From the NCBI RefSeq assembly GCF_012927245.1, contig NZ_JABBGE010000001.1:1083513-1147512 (forward strand): a DNA stretch of 64,000 bases, given 5' to 3'. The stretch's first letter is position 1. Each line of letters starts with the position of its first letter. Below are positions 24,623 to 33,608 of the stretch, piece by piece. The notes under the pieces were generated by a model. That model searched no databases. It was given only the letters and a program-made list of their open reading frames with translations, and was not told where the DNA came from. Both the position numbers and the translations under genes were made by a program. This stretch comes from Streptomyces sp. R302. GTDB taxonomy: Bacteria; Actinomycetota; Actinomycetes; Streptomycetales; Streptomycetaceae.

Positions 24623-26128
24623 ATGACGAGCAGCACCGAGACCACCGCCACCACCCCGCAGGTTGCGGTCAACGACATCGGTAACGAGGAAGCCTTCCTC
24701 GCCGCGATCGACGAGACGATCAAGTACTTCAACGACGGCGACATCGTCGACGGCGTCATCGTGAAGGTCGACCGGGACGAGGTCCTGCTCGACATCGGTT
24801 ACAAGACCGAAGGTGTCATCCCGAGCCGCGAGCTCTCGATCAAGCACGACGTCGACCCGAACGAGGTCGTCAAGGTCGGCGACGAGATCGAGGCCCTTGT
24901 TCTCCAGAAGGAGGACAAGGAAGGCCGCCTGATCCTCTCGAAGAAGCGCGCCCAGTACGAGCGTGCCTGGGGCACCATCGAGAAGATCAAGGAAGAGGAC
25001 GGCATCGTCACCGGTACCGTCATCGAGGTCGTCAAGGGTGGTCTCATCCTCGACATCGGCCTCCGCGGCTTCCTCCCGGCCTCCCTGGTCGAGATGCGTC
25101 GTGTCCGCGACCTCCAGCCCTACGTGGGCAAGGAGCTCGAGGCGAAGATCATCGAGCTGGACAAGAACCGCAACAACGTGGTCCTGTCCCGCCGTGCCTG
25201 GCTGGAGCAGACCCAGTCCGAGGTCCGCCAGACCTTCCTCACGACCCTCCAGAAGGGTCAGGTCCGCTCCGGCGTCGTCTCCTCGATCGTCAACTTCGGT
25301 GCCTTCGTGGACCTGGGTGGCGTCGACGGTCTCGTCCACGTCTCCGAGCTGTCCTGGAAGCACATCGACCACCCGTCCGAGGTCGTCGAGGTCGGCCAGG
25401 AGGTCACCGTCGAGGTTCTCGACGTGGACATGGACCGCGAGCGTGTCTCCCTGTCGCTGAAGGCGACGCAGGAGGACCCGTGGCAGCAGTTCGCCCGCAC
25501 GCACCAGATCGGCCAGGTCGTCCCCGGCAAGGTCACCAAGCTGGTTCCGTTCGGTGCGTTCGTCCGCGTCGACGAGGGCATCGAGGGTCTGGTCCACATC
25601 TCCGAGCTGGCCGAGCGCCACGTGGAGATCCCGGAGCAGGTCGTCCAGGTCAACGACGAGATCTTCGTCAAGGTCATCGACATCGACCTCGAGCGTCGCC
25701 GGATCTCGCTGTCCCTGAAGCAGGCCAACGAGTCCTTCGGTGCCGACCCGGCGTCGGTCGAGTTCGACCCGACCCTGTACGGCATGGCCGCGTCCTACGA
25801 CGACCAGGGCAACTACATCTACCCCGAGGGCTTCGACCCCGAGACCAACGACTGGCTCGAGGGCTACGAGACCCAGCGCGAGGCCTGGGAGGCCCAGTAC
25901 GCCGAGGCGCAGGCGCGCTTCGAGCAGCACCAGGCCCAGGTCATCAAGTCCCGCGAGGCCGACGAGGCCGCCGCTGCCGAGGGCGCTGCCGCCCCGGCCG
26001 CCGGCAACGCCGGTGCGGGCATCTCGGGTGGCTCCTACTCCTCGGAGTCGGACGACTCGGCCGGCGCCCTGGCGTCGGACGAGGCCCTCGCCGCCCTCCG
26101 CGAGAAGCTCGCCGGCGGCCAGAGCTGA
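24623..26128 (+). CDS. rpsA: Ribosomal protein S1
   Basis: RNA-binding protein of the 30S subunit that helps recruit mRNA. 501 residues with four S1 (OB-fold) repeats: about 36-105 ('DGVIVKVDRDEVLLDIGYKT'), 122-190 ('GTVIEVVKGGLILDIGLRG'), 208-278 ('VVSSIVNFGAFVDLGGVDG') and 295-365 ('KVTKLVPFGAFVRVDEGIEG'). The last two are the best conserved. The C-terminal about 120 residues are acidic and Ala/Glu-rich, as in other actinobacterial S1. Codon use favours GGT, CGT and GTC more than neighbouring genes, a mark of high expression. GGAG lies 11 bases before the ATG. A strong terminator follows. Confidence 0.97.
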   Translation: MTSSTETTATTPQVAVNDIGNEEAFLAAIDETIKYFNDGDIVDGVIVKVDRDEVLLDIGYKTEGVIPSRELSIKHDVDPNEVVKVGDEIEALVLQKEDKEGRLILSKKRAQYERAWGTIEKIKEEDGIVTGTVIEVVKGGLILDIGLRGFLPASLVEMRRVRDLQPYVGKELEAKIIELDKNRNNVVLSRRAWLEQTQSEVRQTFLTTLQKGQVRSGVVSSIVNFGAFVDLGGVDGLVHVSELSWKHIDHPSEVVEVGQEVTVEVLDVDMDRERVSLSLKATQEDPWQQFARTHQIGQVVPGKVTKLVPFGAFVRVDEGIEGLVHISELAERHVEIPEQVVQVNDEIFVKVIDIDLERRRISLSLKQANESFGADPASVEFDPTLYGMAASYDDQGNYIYPEGFDPETNDWLEGYETQREAWEAQYAEAQARFEQHQAQVIKSREADEAAAAEGAAAPAAGNAGAGISGGSYSSESDDSAGALASDEALAALREKLAGGQS

Positions 26129-26167
26129 ACAGGCTCACCGCTGAGCGGCGCTAGTCGCTAGCACCGC

Positions 26168-26212
26168 ACCGGGGCCCGCTCCCTCCCGGGGGAGCGGGCC
26201 CCGGTCGTTTTT
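26168..26212 (+). terminator. Strong rho-independent terminator of rpsA
   Basis: A perfect 16-bp stem (26168-26183 and 26190-26205) followed by CGTTTTT. Confidence 0.9.
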
Positions 26213-26299
26213 CCGCCACATCGGCCCGAACGAGCCCTGGCGGGAATGACCTTGCGCTCCGGGGCGTTCTTCCGGGAGACGCGAGGAGGAGCGGTAACC

Positions 26300-27238
26300 G
26301 TGCTTGATCCCCAGGATTTGTACGAATGGGACGCCAAGGGCCTGGCCGTGGTCGACCTGGCCCTGGCACAGGAGTCGACCGGGCTGGTCATGCTGTACCA
26401 CTTCGACGGCTACATCGACGCGGGAGAGGCCGGCGAGCAGATCGTCGAGCGCGTGCTCGACACCCTGCCCCACCAGGTCGTCGCCCGCTTCGACCACGAC
26501 CGGCTGGTGGACTACCGGGCCCGCCGCCCGCTGCTGACCTTCAAGCGCGACCGCTGGGCCGGGTACGACACCCCGGCCATCGAGGTCCGCCTCGTCCAGG
26601 ACGCCACCGGCGCCCCCTTCCTCTTCCTCTCCGGCCCCGAGCCGGACGTCGAGTGGGAGCGCTTCGCCGCCGCCGTCGCCCAGATCGTCGAACGACTCGG
26701 CGTACGGCTCGCCGTCAACTTCCACGGCATCCCCATGGGCGTGCCGCACACCCGGCCCGTCGGCCTCACCCCGCACGGCAACCGCACCGACCTCATGCCC
26801 GGCCACCGCAGCCCCTTCGACGAGGCCCAGGTGCCCGGCAGCGCCCAGTCCCTCATCGAGTTCCGGCTCTCCGAGGCCGGCTTCGACACCCTCGGGGTCG
26901 CCGCCCACGTGCCGCACTACGTGGCCCGCTCCCCGTACCCGGACGCGGCGCTCACCGTCCTGGAGGCCGTCACAGCCGCCACCGGACTCGTCCTCCCGGG
27001 CGTCGCCCACGCGCTGCGCACCGAGGCCCGCCGCACCCAGACGGAGATCGACCGCCAGATCGGCGCCGGGGACGAGGAGCTGGTCGCCCTGGTCCAGGGC
27101 CTTGAACACCAGTACGACGCGGTGGCCGGCGCGGAGACCCGCGGCAGCCTGGTCGCCGAGCCCGTCGACCTGCCCTCGGCCGACGAGCTGGGCCGCGAGT
27201 TCGAGCGCTTCCTCGCCGAGCGGGAGGGCGACTCCTAG
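26300..27238 (+). CDS. PAC2 family protein
   Basis: 312 residues from the GTG at 26300, which has GGAGGAG eight bases upstream. PAC2 (proteasome assembly chaperone 2-like) fold: '[19 protein letters not shown]', '[16 protein letters not shown]', '[20 protein letters not shown]' and '[20 protein letters not shown]' are the family markers. In eukaryotes the family helps assemble the proteasome. Actinobacteria possess a 20S proteasome, but a chaperone role here is unproven. It lies between rpsA and coaE, as in mycobacteria to my recollection. A 48-base gap separates it from coaE. Confidence 0.9.
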   Translation: MLDPQDLYEWDAKGLAVVDLALAQESTGLVMLYHFDGYIDAGEAGEQIVERVLDTLPHQVVARFDHDRLVDYRARRPLLTFKRDRWAGYDTPAIEVRLVQDATGAPFLFLSGPEPDVEWERFAAAVAQIVERLGVRLAVNFHGIPMGVPHTRPVGLTPHGNRTDLMPGHRSPFDEAQVPGSAQSLIEFRLSEAGFDTLGVAAHVPHYVARSPYPDAALTVLEAVTAATGLVLPGVAHALRTEARRTQTEIDRQIGAGDEELVALVQGLEHQYDAVAGAETRGSLVAEPVDLPSADELGREFERFLAEREGDS

Positions 27239-27273
27239 GGAGGGCGCCTCCCAGGGGCGCGGAGCCGGGGGCC

Positions 27274-27279
27274 TAAGCT
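27274..27279 (+). promoter_or_regulatory. Candidate -10 of coaE (leaderless)
   Basis: TAAGCT ends seven bases before the coaE ATG, and there is no ribosome-binding site. Suggests a leaderless message. Confidence 0.35.
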
Positions 27280-27286
27280 GCCGCTC

Positions 27287-27892
27287 ATGCTGAAGATTGG
27301 CCTGACCGGCGGCATCGGCGCCGGCAAGAGTGAGGTGTCGCGGCTGTTCGTCTCGTACGGGGCCGTGCTGATCGACGCGGACCGGATCGCCCGCGAGGTG
27401 GTCGAACCGGGCACCGAGGGGCTCGCGGCGGTCGTGGCCGCCTTCGGGGAGTCCGTCCTCACCGAGGACGGCACCCTCGACCGGCCGAAACTCGGCTCCA
27501 TCGTCTTCACCGACCCGGAGCGGCTGGCCACGCTCAACGCCATCGTGCACCCGCTGGTCGGCGCCCGGTCGGCCGAGCTGGAGAGCGCCGCGGGCCCCGG
27601 GGACGTGGTGATCCACGACGTACCCCTGCTCACCGAGAACGGCCTCGCGCCCCTCTACGACCTCGTGGTCGTCGTCGACGCCTCGCCCGAGACCCAGCTC
27701 GACCGGCTGGTACGGCTCCGGGGCATGGCCGAGGAGGAGGCGAAGGCCCGGATGGCGGCGCAGGCGACCCGGGCGGCCCGGCTGGAGATCGCGGACCTCG
27801 TGATCGACAACGACGGCCCGCTCGACGCGCTGGAGCCGCAGGTGCGGAAGGTGTGGGAGGAACTGGAGCGCCGGGCGGCCGAGACCGTCTAG
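27287..27892 (+). CDS. coaE: Dephospho-CoA kinase
   Basis: Last step of coenzyme A synthesis: phosphorylates the ribose 3'-OH of dephospho-CoA with ATP. 201 residues. Walker A '[12 protein letters not shown]' at 9-20, '[15 protein letters not shown]' for the CoA-binding region, '[16 protein letters not shown]' for the lid and '[11 protein letters not shown]' near the end. Some mycobacterial CoaE proteins carry an extra C-terminal GrpB domain; this one does not. Genes around it (rpsA, PAC2, then TPR) match the conserved actinobacterial order. Confidence 0.96.
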   Translation: MLKIGLTGGIGAGKSEVSRLFVSYGAVLIDADRIAREVVEPGTEGLAAVVAAFGESVLTEDGTLDRPKLGSIVFTDPERLATLNAIVHPLVGARSAELESAAGPGDVVIHDVPLLTENGLAPLYDLVVVVDASPETQLDRLVRLRGMAEEEAKARMAAQATRAARLEIADLVIDNDGPLDALEPQVRKVWEELERRAAETV

Positions 27893-27946
27893 ACGCCGGA
27901 CGCCCGTCCGGTGTCCAGGACCCGGATCGTGGGAAGGATGCAGTTC

Positions 27947-28315
27947 ATGGCCGAGAGAAATCCGGAGACGCACGTCATCGACTTCCGTGCCGCCGAGCAG
28001 TTGCTGGCCGCACGGGACCCGCGTGGTGCCGTGAAGCTGCTGGACTCGGTCATCGCCGAGCACCCGGAGAACACGGCGGCCCGGCTGCTGCGGGCGCGGG
28101 CCTTCTTCGCCGCCGCCCAGCTGCGGCCCGCGCAGCTGGAGTTCGAGCTGGTCCTGGAGCGCGAGCCGGACAACGCCTTCGCCCACTTCGCGCTCGCCCG
28201 CACCCTCCAGCGCTCCGGACAGGAGGCCCGGGCCACCCGGCACTTCCGGCTGGCCGCCGCGCTCGACCCCCGGCCCGAGTACGTACAGGCCGCGGGCTTC
28301 GGCACCGAGGACTGA
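27947..28315 (+). CDS. Tetratricopeptide-repeat protein
   Basis: 122 residues from the ATG at 27947, nine bases after GGAAGG. Three TPR-like helical pairs: 'AAEQLLAARDPRGAVKLLDS', 'ARLLRARAFFAAAQLRPAQL' and 'AFAHFALARTLQRSGQEAR'. Small cytoplasmic adaptor; partner unknown. It follows coaE by 54 bases on the same strand and probably shares its transcript. A longer form from 27911 would place codons over the ribosome site. Confidence 0.85.
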   Translation: MAERNPETHVIDFRAAEQLLAARDPRGAVKLLDSVIAEHPENTAARLLRARAFFAAAQLRPAQLEFELVLEREPDNAFAHFALARTLQRSGQEARATRHFRLAAALDPRPEYVQAAGFGTED

Positions 28316-28341
28316 CCCGGCACCGAGGACCGACCGGGGCC

Positions 28342-28695
28342 TCAGCGGCCGCCTCCGTCCGGGTCGCCACCGCCCGGGCTCCGGGGCCACCACCCCTTGT
28401 CGGGGGCCCGGTCGTCGGCCGGGGCGCGGGGCCGGCCGTCGCCGTGGTCCGGTTCGTACGGCGGGATGTCACGGCCCGGCTGCCAGTGCGGGCCCTGCCG
28501 CAGGTGGCGCAGGACCATCGTCATGTCGGCCGCGACCACCAGGAGCAGCACCCCGCAGGCCACCGCCCAGCCGGGGCGGCCCACCAGCACGAAGACGACC
28601 GTGCCGAAGACCGCCCACACCATTCCCCAGGCACTCAGCCAGAACCGCAGCCGCAGCGCGCTGCGCGCGGTGACCGGCTCGCTACCGGTACGCAT
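28342..28695 (-). CDS. DUF6343-like two-TM membrane protein
   Basis: 117 residues: an N-terminal polar part 'MRTGSEPVTARSALRLRFWL', two hydrophobic segments ('FWLSAWGMVWAVFGTVVFVL' and 'AVACGVLLLVVAADMTMVL') and a Pro/Gly/Asp-rich C-terminal tail of about 45 residues. This is the layout of a small actinobacterial membrane family I know as DUF6343; function unknown. The frame runs open far upstream, but only the part after the ATG at 28695 has membrane-protein character. Convergent with the TPR gene, 26 bases apart. Confidence 0.7.
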   Translation of the reverse strand: MRTGSEPVTARSALRLRFWLSAWGMVWAVFGTVVFVLVGRPGWAVACGVLLLVVAADMTMVLRHLRQGPHWQPGRDIPPYEPDHGDGRPRAPADDRAPDKGWWPRSPGGGDPDGGGR

Positions 28696-28781
28696 GACGG
28701 CGCCCTCTTCCGTCGGATCCCTGTGGGCACTTCCAGCATCTACCCGCCCAGGGGCGAACGGAACGGCGTCAGGGGCCGGGC

Positions 28782-29114
28782 TCAGTGCACGATCGAGTAG
28801 CTGCGCCAGGGCAGGGTGCCCGGCACGATGGAGTCGGCGCTGTTGGTCGGCAGGTAGATCGGCTCCTCGCCCCGGCAGTGCGGGGTCCGGTAGAGGATCA
28901 GGTCCACCAGGGTGCCGTTCTCGACCCGGGTCGCCCCGAGCGGCAGCCGGTGGCAGCCCTGCACCGGCGGGCTCATCACCCGCACCACCTTCTCCCCGCG
29001 CGTCTCGTACGTGACGGGGCCGACGGCGGTGCGGCCGAGGCCCGAGCAGCCCGCGACCGTGAGCGTGAGCAGCACGGCCCCGGTGGCGGTCGTGAGACGC
29101 CGGCGAACGGACAT
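28782..29114 (-). CDS. Small lipoprotein of unknown function
   Basis: 110 residues. A lipoprotein signal with twin arginines near the start ('MSVRRRLTTATGAVLLTLTV'), lipobox 'VAGC' and acylated Cys23. The mature part is about 88 residues with two further Cys ('VQGCHRL', 'PHCRGEE') likely forming a disulfide, and ends 'GTLPWRSYSIVH'. AGGGG lies about eight bases before the ATG at 29114. Family not recognised. It is transcribed divergently from the SNF2 helicase gene. Confidence 0.75.
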   Translation of the reverse strand: MSVRRRLTTATGAVLLTLTVAGCSGLGRTAVGPVTYETRGEKVVRVMSPPVQGCHRLPLGATRVENGTLVDLILYRTPHCRGEEPIYLPTNSADSIVPGTLPWRSYSIVH

Positions 29115-29341
29115 GGCGGATCCCCTTCGATCGGGCGAGCGAGGCGGTGGGCGGCAGCCCCGGAGGCGAAAAGCCCTGGTCGAGGCCACCCTCCCGCCGT
29201 CGGAGGCGGCTGTCATCCGGGGTTGGGCCGGTCGGGGGACACACGCCGGCGCCCGTTGTCGGACCCCGCCCGTAAGGTCGGGGGTACCGGCGCGGAAACT
29301 CCGCGCCGGCCGGTGGACCCCGGGGGAAGGAGGGCGGCACA

Positions 29342-32185
29342 TTGACCGAGCGCTGGACCACCCGTGCCGCCGTCTTCCTGCCCGCGGCGCTGCCCCGCCA
29401 GGGCCGGATCGCCCTCTGGGCGCCCGACGGGGCGCCCCTGCCCGCGCCCGACGGCCTCGCCGGCGCGGAGTCCACCCGGATCACCGTGGCCCGCCGGCAC
29501 GGCACCGGCATCCGCCGCCGCGAGGTCCCCGCCGTCACCCTGCCGGTGGCCACCGCCCTGCCCCTGCTCGTCGCCGCCCGGCACCGCCCCGCCGCGCACC
29601 CCGCCACCGCCTGCTGGGGCGCGGCCGCCCTGCACGCCCTGCACCTCGTCGGCCGCGGCCGACTGCTGCCCGGCCTCACCGCCGACGACCTGGACGCCTG
29701 GCGGGCCGGTCCGCTCGACGCCGAGGACATCGCCCATCTGCGGGCCGTCGCCGCCGCCATGCCGTACGAGGCGCACGCGGTGCCCGTCGCGGGCTCCGGC
29801 CCGCTCGCCCTGCCCGATCCGGAGGCCCTGGTGCGGGCCTTCCTCGACGCGGTCGCCGACACCCTGCCCCGTACCCCCGCCGCCGTGCACGCGGTCGGCG
29901 CGCCCTTCGCCGCCGCCGCGCCGCAGCACCTGCCCGGGGCCCGCGCCTGGGCCGCCGAGGCCGCCGCCGGCATGGACGCCGGGGTGCGGATCTCGCTCCG
30001 GCTCGACCTCTCCGCCGCCGAGCTGTTCGACAGCGCCGACGAGGCCGAGGGCGGCCCCGAGCGGCAGGCCGCCGCCGCCATCCTCCAGGTGCACAGCCTC
30101 GCCGACCCGACCCTCGTCATCGACGCCGCCGCCCTCTGGGCGGGGGAGGGCGAGCACTTCGGCCCCCGCGCCCGGATCGACGCCCTCCTCGCGCTGCGCC
30201 GCGCCGCCCGGATCTGGACCCCGCTCGGCCGACTCCTGGAGCGGGACGCGCCCGACGTCCTCGCCATCGGCGAGGCCGAGCTGTACGAGCTGCTCGGCCC
30301 GGCCGCGGCCCGGCTCGCCGACGCCGGGGTCGCCCTGCACTGGCCGCGCGACCTGGCCCGCTCCCTCAGCGCCTCCGCCGTCGTCCGCCCCGCCCGCTCC
30401 GCGCCCGGCTCCGCCACCGACGGCACCAGCTTCTTCGACTCCACCGAACTGCTCCGCTTCGACTGGCAGCTCGCCCTCGACGGCGACCCGCTGACCCAGG
30501 GCGAGATGGACGTCCTCGCCGAGGCCCACCGCCCCGTCGTCCGGCTCCGCGACCGCTGGGTCGTCGTCGACCCCGACCTCGTCCGCAAGGCCCGCAAGCG
30601 CGAACTGGGCCTGCTCGAACCGGTCGACGCCCTCGCCGCCGCCCTCACCGGCAGCGCCGAGGTCGACGGCGAGACCGTCCCCGCCGTGCCCGTCGGCGCG
30701 CTCGCCGTCCTCCGCGACCGGCTCCTCGCCGGCCCCGAGCCGGCCGCGCCACCGCCCGGACTCACCGCCACCCTGCGGGACTACCAGCTCCGCGGCCTCG
30801 CCTGGCTCGACCTCATGACCTCGCTCGGCCTCGGCGGCTGCCTCGCCGACGACATGGGCCTCGGCAAGACCGTCACCGTCCTCGCCCTCCACCTGCGCCG
30901 GGCCCGCCGCGAACCCACCCTCGTCGTCTGCCCCGCCTCCCTCCTCGGCAACTGGCAGCGGGAAGCCGCCAAGTTCGCCCCCGGCGTGCCCGTCCGCCGC
31001 TTCCACGGCACCGCGCGCGAGCTCGGCGACCTCGACGGCGGGATCGTCCTCACCACCTACGGCACCCTGCGCACCCGCGCCGCCCGGCTCGCCGAGCAAT
31101 CCTGGGGGATGGTCGTCGCCGACGAGGCCCAGCACGTGAAGAACCCGTTCTCCGCGACCGCCAAGGCGCTGCGCACGATCCCCGCCCCCGCCCGGGTCGC
31201 CCTCACCGGCACCCCCGTGGAGAACAACCTCTCCGAACTGTGGGCCCTCCTCGACTGGACCACCCCCGGACTCCTCGGCCCGCTCAAGGCCTTCCGCTCC
31301 CGGCACGCCCGCGCCGCCGAGAACCACGAGGAGCTGGAGAACGAGGAGGCGGTGGAGCGGCTCGCCCGGCTCGTCCGCCCCTTCCTGCTGCGCCGCCGCA
31401 AGTCCGACCCCGGCATCGTCCCCGAACTGCCGCCCAAGACCGAGTCCGACCACCCGGTGCCGCTCACCCGCGAACAGGCCTCGCTGTACGAGGCGGTGGT
31501 CCGCGAGACCCTGGGCCTGATCGAGGCCGCCGAGGGGATGGCCCGGCGCGGACTGGTGATGAAACTGCTGACCTCGCTCAAGCAGATCTGCAACCACCCC
31601 GCCCAGTACCTCAAGGAGGACGCCCCGCGCGGCGGCGGCACCGCCCGCCTCGCCGGCCGCTCCGGCAAGCTCGCCCTCCTCGACGAACTCCTCGACACCA
31701 TCCTCGCCGAGGACGGCTCCGTGCTCGTCTTCACCCAGTACGTGACGATGGCCCGGCTCCTCGCCGACCACCTCACCGCGCGCGGGATCGGCAGCCAACT
31801 CCTGCACGGGGGCACGCCGGTGGCGGAGCGGGAGCGGATGGTCGACCGCTTCCAGGCCGGCGAGGTCCCCGTCTTCCTGCTCTCCCTCAAGGCCGCCGGC
31901 ACCGGCCTCAACCTCACCCGCGCCGGCCACGTCGTCCACTACGACCGCTGGTGGAACCCGGCGGTCGAGGACCAGGCCACCGACCGCGCCTACCGCATCG
32001 GCCAGACCCAGCCCGTGCAGGTCCACCGGCTCGTCACCGAAGGCACCGTCGAGGACCGCATCGCCGAACTGCTCCGCGCCAAGAAGGCCCTGGCCGAGGC
32101 CGTCCTGGGCTCCGGCGAGGCCGCCTTCACCGAACTCACCGACCGCGAACTGGCCGACCTGGTCTCCCTGAGGAGGTCCGCGTGA
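29342..32185 (+). CDS. SNF2-family ATP-dependent helicase
   Basis: 947 residues from a TTG start at 29342 preceded by AAGGAGGG. The N-terminal half is an actinobacterial SNF2-associated region; the C-terminal half is the SWI2/SNF2 motor: motif I 'DDMGLGKT' (about 502-509), motif II 'DEAQHVKN' (about 594), 'LTGTPVENNLSELW', then helicase C with 'VFTQYVTMARLL' and 'DRAYRIGQTQPVQVHRL' (about 882). SNF2 proteins translocate on double-stranded DNA and displace bound proteins; in bacteria roles include RNA polymerase recycling and phage defence. Its stop overlaps the GTG of the SWIM gene by four bases (GTGA), so the two are a translationally coupled pair. Confidence 0.93.
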   Translation: MTERWTTRAAVFLPAALPRQGRIALWAPDGAPLPAPDGLAGAESTRITVARRHGTGIRRREVPAVTLPVATALPLLVAARHRPAAHPATACWGAAALHALHLVGRGRLLPGLTADDLDAWRAGPLDAEDIAHLRAVAAAMPYEAHAVPVAGSGPLALPDPEALVRAFLDAVADTLPRTPAAVHAVGAPFAAAAPQHLPGARAWAAEAAAGMDAGVRISLRLDLSAAELFDSADEAEGGPERQAAAAILQVHSLADPTLVIDAAALWAGEGEHFGPRARIDALLALRRAARIWTPLGRLLERDAPDVLAIGEAELYELLGPAAARLADAGVALHWPRDLARSLSASAVVRPARSAPGSATDGTSFFDSTELLRFDWQLALDGDPLTQGEMDVLAEAHRPVVRLRDRWVVVDPDLVRKARKRELGLLEPVDALAAALTGSAEVDGETVPAVPVGALAVLRDRLLAGPEPAAPPPGLTATLRDYQLRGLAWLDLMTSLGLGGCLADDMGLGKTVTVLALHLRRARREPTLVVCPASLLGNWQREAAKFAPGVPVRRFHGTARELGDLDGGIVLTTYGTLRTRAARLAEQSWGMVVADEAQHVKNPFSATAKALRTIPAPARVALTGTPVENNLSELWALLDWTTPGLLGPLKAFRSRHARAAENHEELENEEAVERLARLVRPFLLRRRKSDPGIVPELPPKTESDHPVPLTREQASLYEAVVRETLGLIEAAEGMARRGLVMKLLTSLKQICNHPAQYLKEDAPRGGGTARLAGRSGKLALLDELLDTILAEDGSVLVFTQYVTMARLLADHLTARGIGSQLLHGGTPVAERERMVDRFQAGEVPVFLLSLKAAGTGLNLTRAGHVVHYDRWWNPAVEDQATDRAYRIGQTQPVQVHRLVTEGTVEDRIAELLRAKKALAEAVLGSGEAAFTELTDRELADLVSLRRSA

Positions 32186-33459
32186 ACCGCCCCGGAGCCC
32201 GGGCCGCCCGCCCCGCGCCGCGCGGAGCCGGCCCCCGCCACGACGACCGCCGCCGGACCTTCCCGGCCGTCCCGCCCCGCGAGACCGCCGACGGGCGCTT
32301 CGCCGCCACCTGGTGGGGCAACGCCTGGGTGGCCGCCCTGGAGCGCACCGCCCTCGACCAGGCCCGCCTCGGCCGGGGCAGGGCCTACGCGGAGCGCGGC
32401 CACGTCGACGCCATCACCGTCACCCCCGGCCGGGTCGTCGCCTATGTGCACGGCAGCCGGATCCGCCCCTACCGCACCGAGATCCGGATGCGGACGCTCG
32501 GCGACGACGGCTGGGAGCTGTTCCTCGACCAGGCCGCCGCCCGCCCGGAGCACATGGCCGCCCTCCTCGACAAGGAGGTCCCGCACGCCCTGGAGGCCGT
32601 CGAAGGGCTGCTGCCCGCCCCCGGCGACCTGCTGCCCGACTGCTCCTGCCCCGACGACGGCTTCCCCTGCAAGCACGCCGCCGCCCTCTGCTACCAGGCC
32701 GCCCGCCTCCTCGACGAGGACCCCTTCGTCCTCTTCCTGATGCGCGGCCGGGGCGAAGGCGAACTCCTCGCCGAACTCTCGCGGCGCAACGCCCGCTCCG
32801 CCGCCGAGACCACCACCGCCGCGCCCGTCCTCCCCGCCGTGCCCGCCCGCGAGGTGCTCGCCGCCGCGCCCGTGCTGCCGCTGCCCCCGCCGCTGCCGCT
32901 CCCCGACCGGCCCGGACGGCCCGCCGTCTTCCCGCCGGACCCGCACGCCCCGGACCCCCTCGCGCTCGACCTGCTCGCGGGCGAGGCCGCCGTCCGCGCC
33001 CACACCTTCCTCGTCACCGGCCACGACCCGGTCGCCGACCTCACCCCCTGGCAGGACGCCGTCCGGCTCGCCGCCGCCCACCCCGGCTCCGGACTCACCG
33101 CCTCGACCCGGGCGCTCTACCGCGACCTGGCCGACGCGCTCGACCGCACCCCCACCGACCTCGCCCGCGCCGTCGCCGCCTGGCGGCAGGGCGGCGCGGC
33201 GGGCCTCGCGGCGCTGGAAGAGCCCTGGGACCCGCCGGCCGGTCCCTTCGACCGCGCCAGACCCGCCCTCCTCGCCGCCGACTTCCCGTCCTTCCGCCCC
33301 TGGCGCAACCACCTCTCCACCGCCTCGCTCCAACTCCGGCTGGGCAAGGACGGCCTGTGGTACCCGTACGAATCGGACCACGGCCGGGAGGACTGGTGGC
33401 CGCGCGGCACGCCCGACGCCGACCCGGTCGGAGCCCTCACCGAACTCCTCGGCCGCTAG
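32182..33459 (+). CDS. SWIM zinc-finger protein
   Basis: 425 residues. The SWIM motif (CxCx(n)CxH) is at about 153-164: 'CSCPDDGFPCKH'. N-terminal part 'FAATWWGNAWVAALERTALD' and 'GRAYAERGHVDAITVTPGRV' is typical of the SWIM-protein family always found beside SNF2 genes in actinobacteria. SWIM domains bind DNA or proteins. GAGGAGG lies six bases before the GTG at 32182, inside the SNF2 coding end. The SNF2+SWIM pair probably acts as one chromatin-remodelling-like unit; the exact function is unknown to me. Confidence 0.9.
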   Translation: MNRPGARAARPAPRGAGPRHDDRRRTFPAVPPRETADGRFAATWWGNAWVAALERTALDQARLGRGRAYAERGHVDAITVTPGRVVAYVHGSRIRPYRTEIRMRTLGDDGWELFLDQAAARPEHMAALLDKEVPHALEAVEGLLPAPGDLLPDCSCPDDGFPCKHAAALCYQAARLLDEDPFVLFLMRGRGEGELLAELSRRNARSAAETTTAAPVLPAVPAREVLAAAPVLPLPPPLPLPDRPGRPAVFPPDPHAPDPLALDLLAGEAAVRAHTFLVTGHDPVADLTPWQDAVRLAAAHPGSGLTASTRALYRDLADALDRTPTDLARAVAAWRQGGAAGLAALEEPWDPPAGPFDRARPALLAADFPSFRPWRNHLSTASLQLRLGKDGLWYPYESDHGREDWWPRGTPDADPVGALTELLGR

Positions 33460-33608
33460 CGGACCGTGGGCCCGTCCGGGGCGTCACCACTCGAACGGAG
33501 CCTCCCTCGAAGGAGTGAATCCCGCCGACGGCCGGATCCGGCAGACGCGTTCGTCGCGTTTATTCCGGTACGGGCACTCGCCCGTGCAACTCCGGAAGGC
33601 AGGAAGCC

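Noticed and set aside
28342..30771. Long minus-strand frame across the SNF2 gene start
   Set aside because: Only the last 117 codons, after the ATG at 28695, resemble a protein; the rest is antisense to the SNF2 helicase gene.
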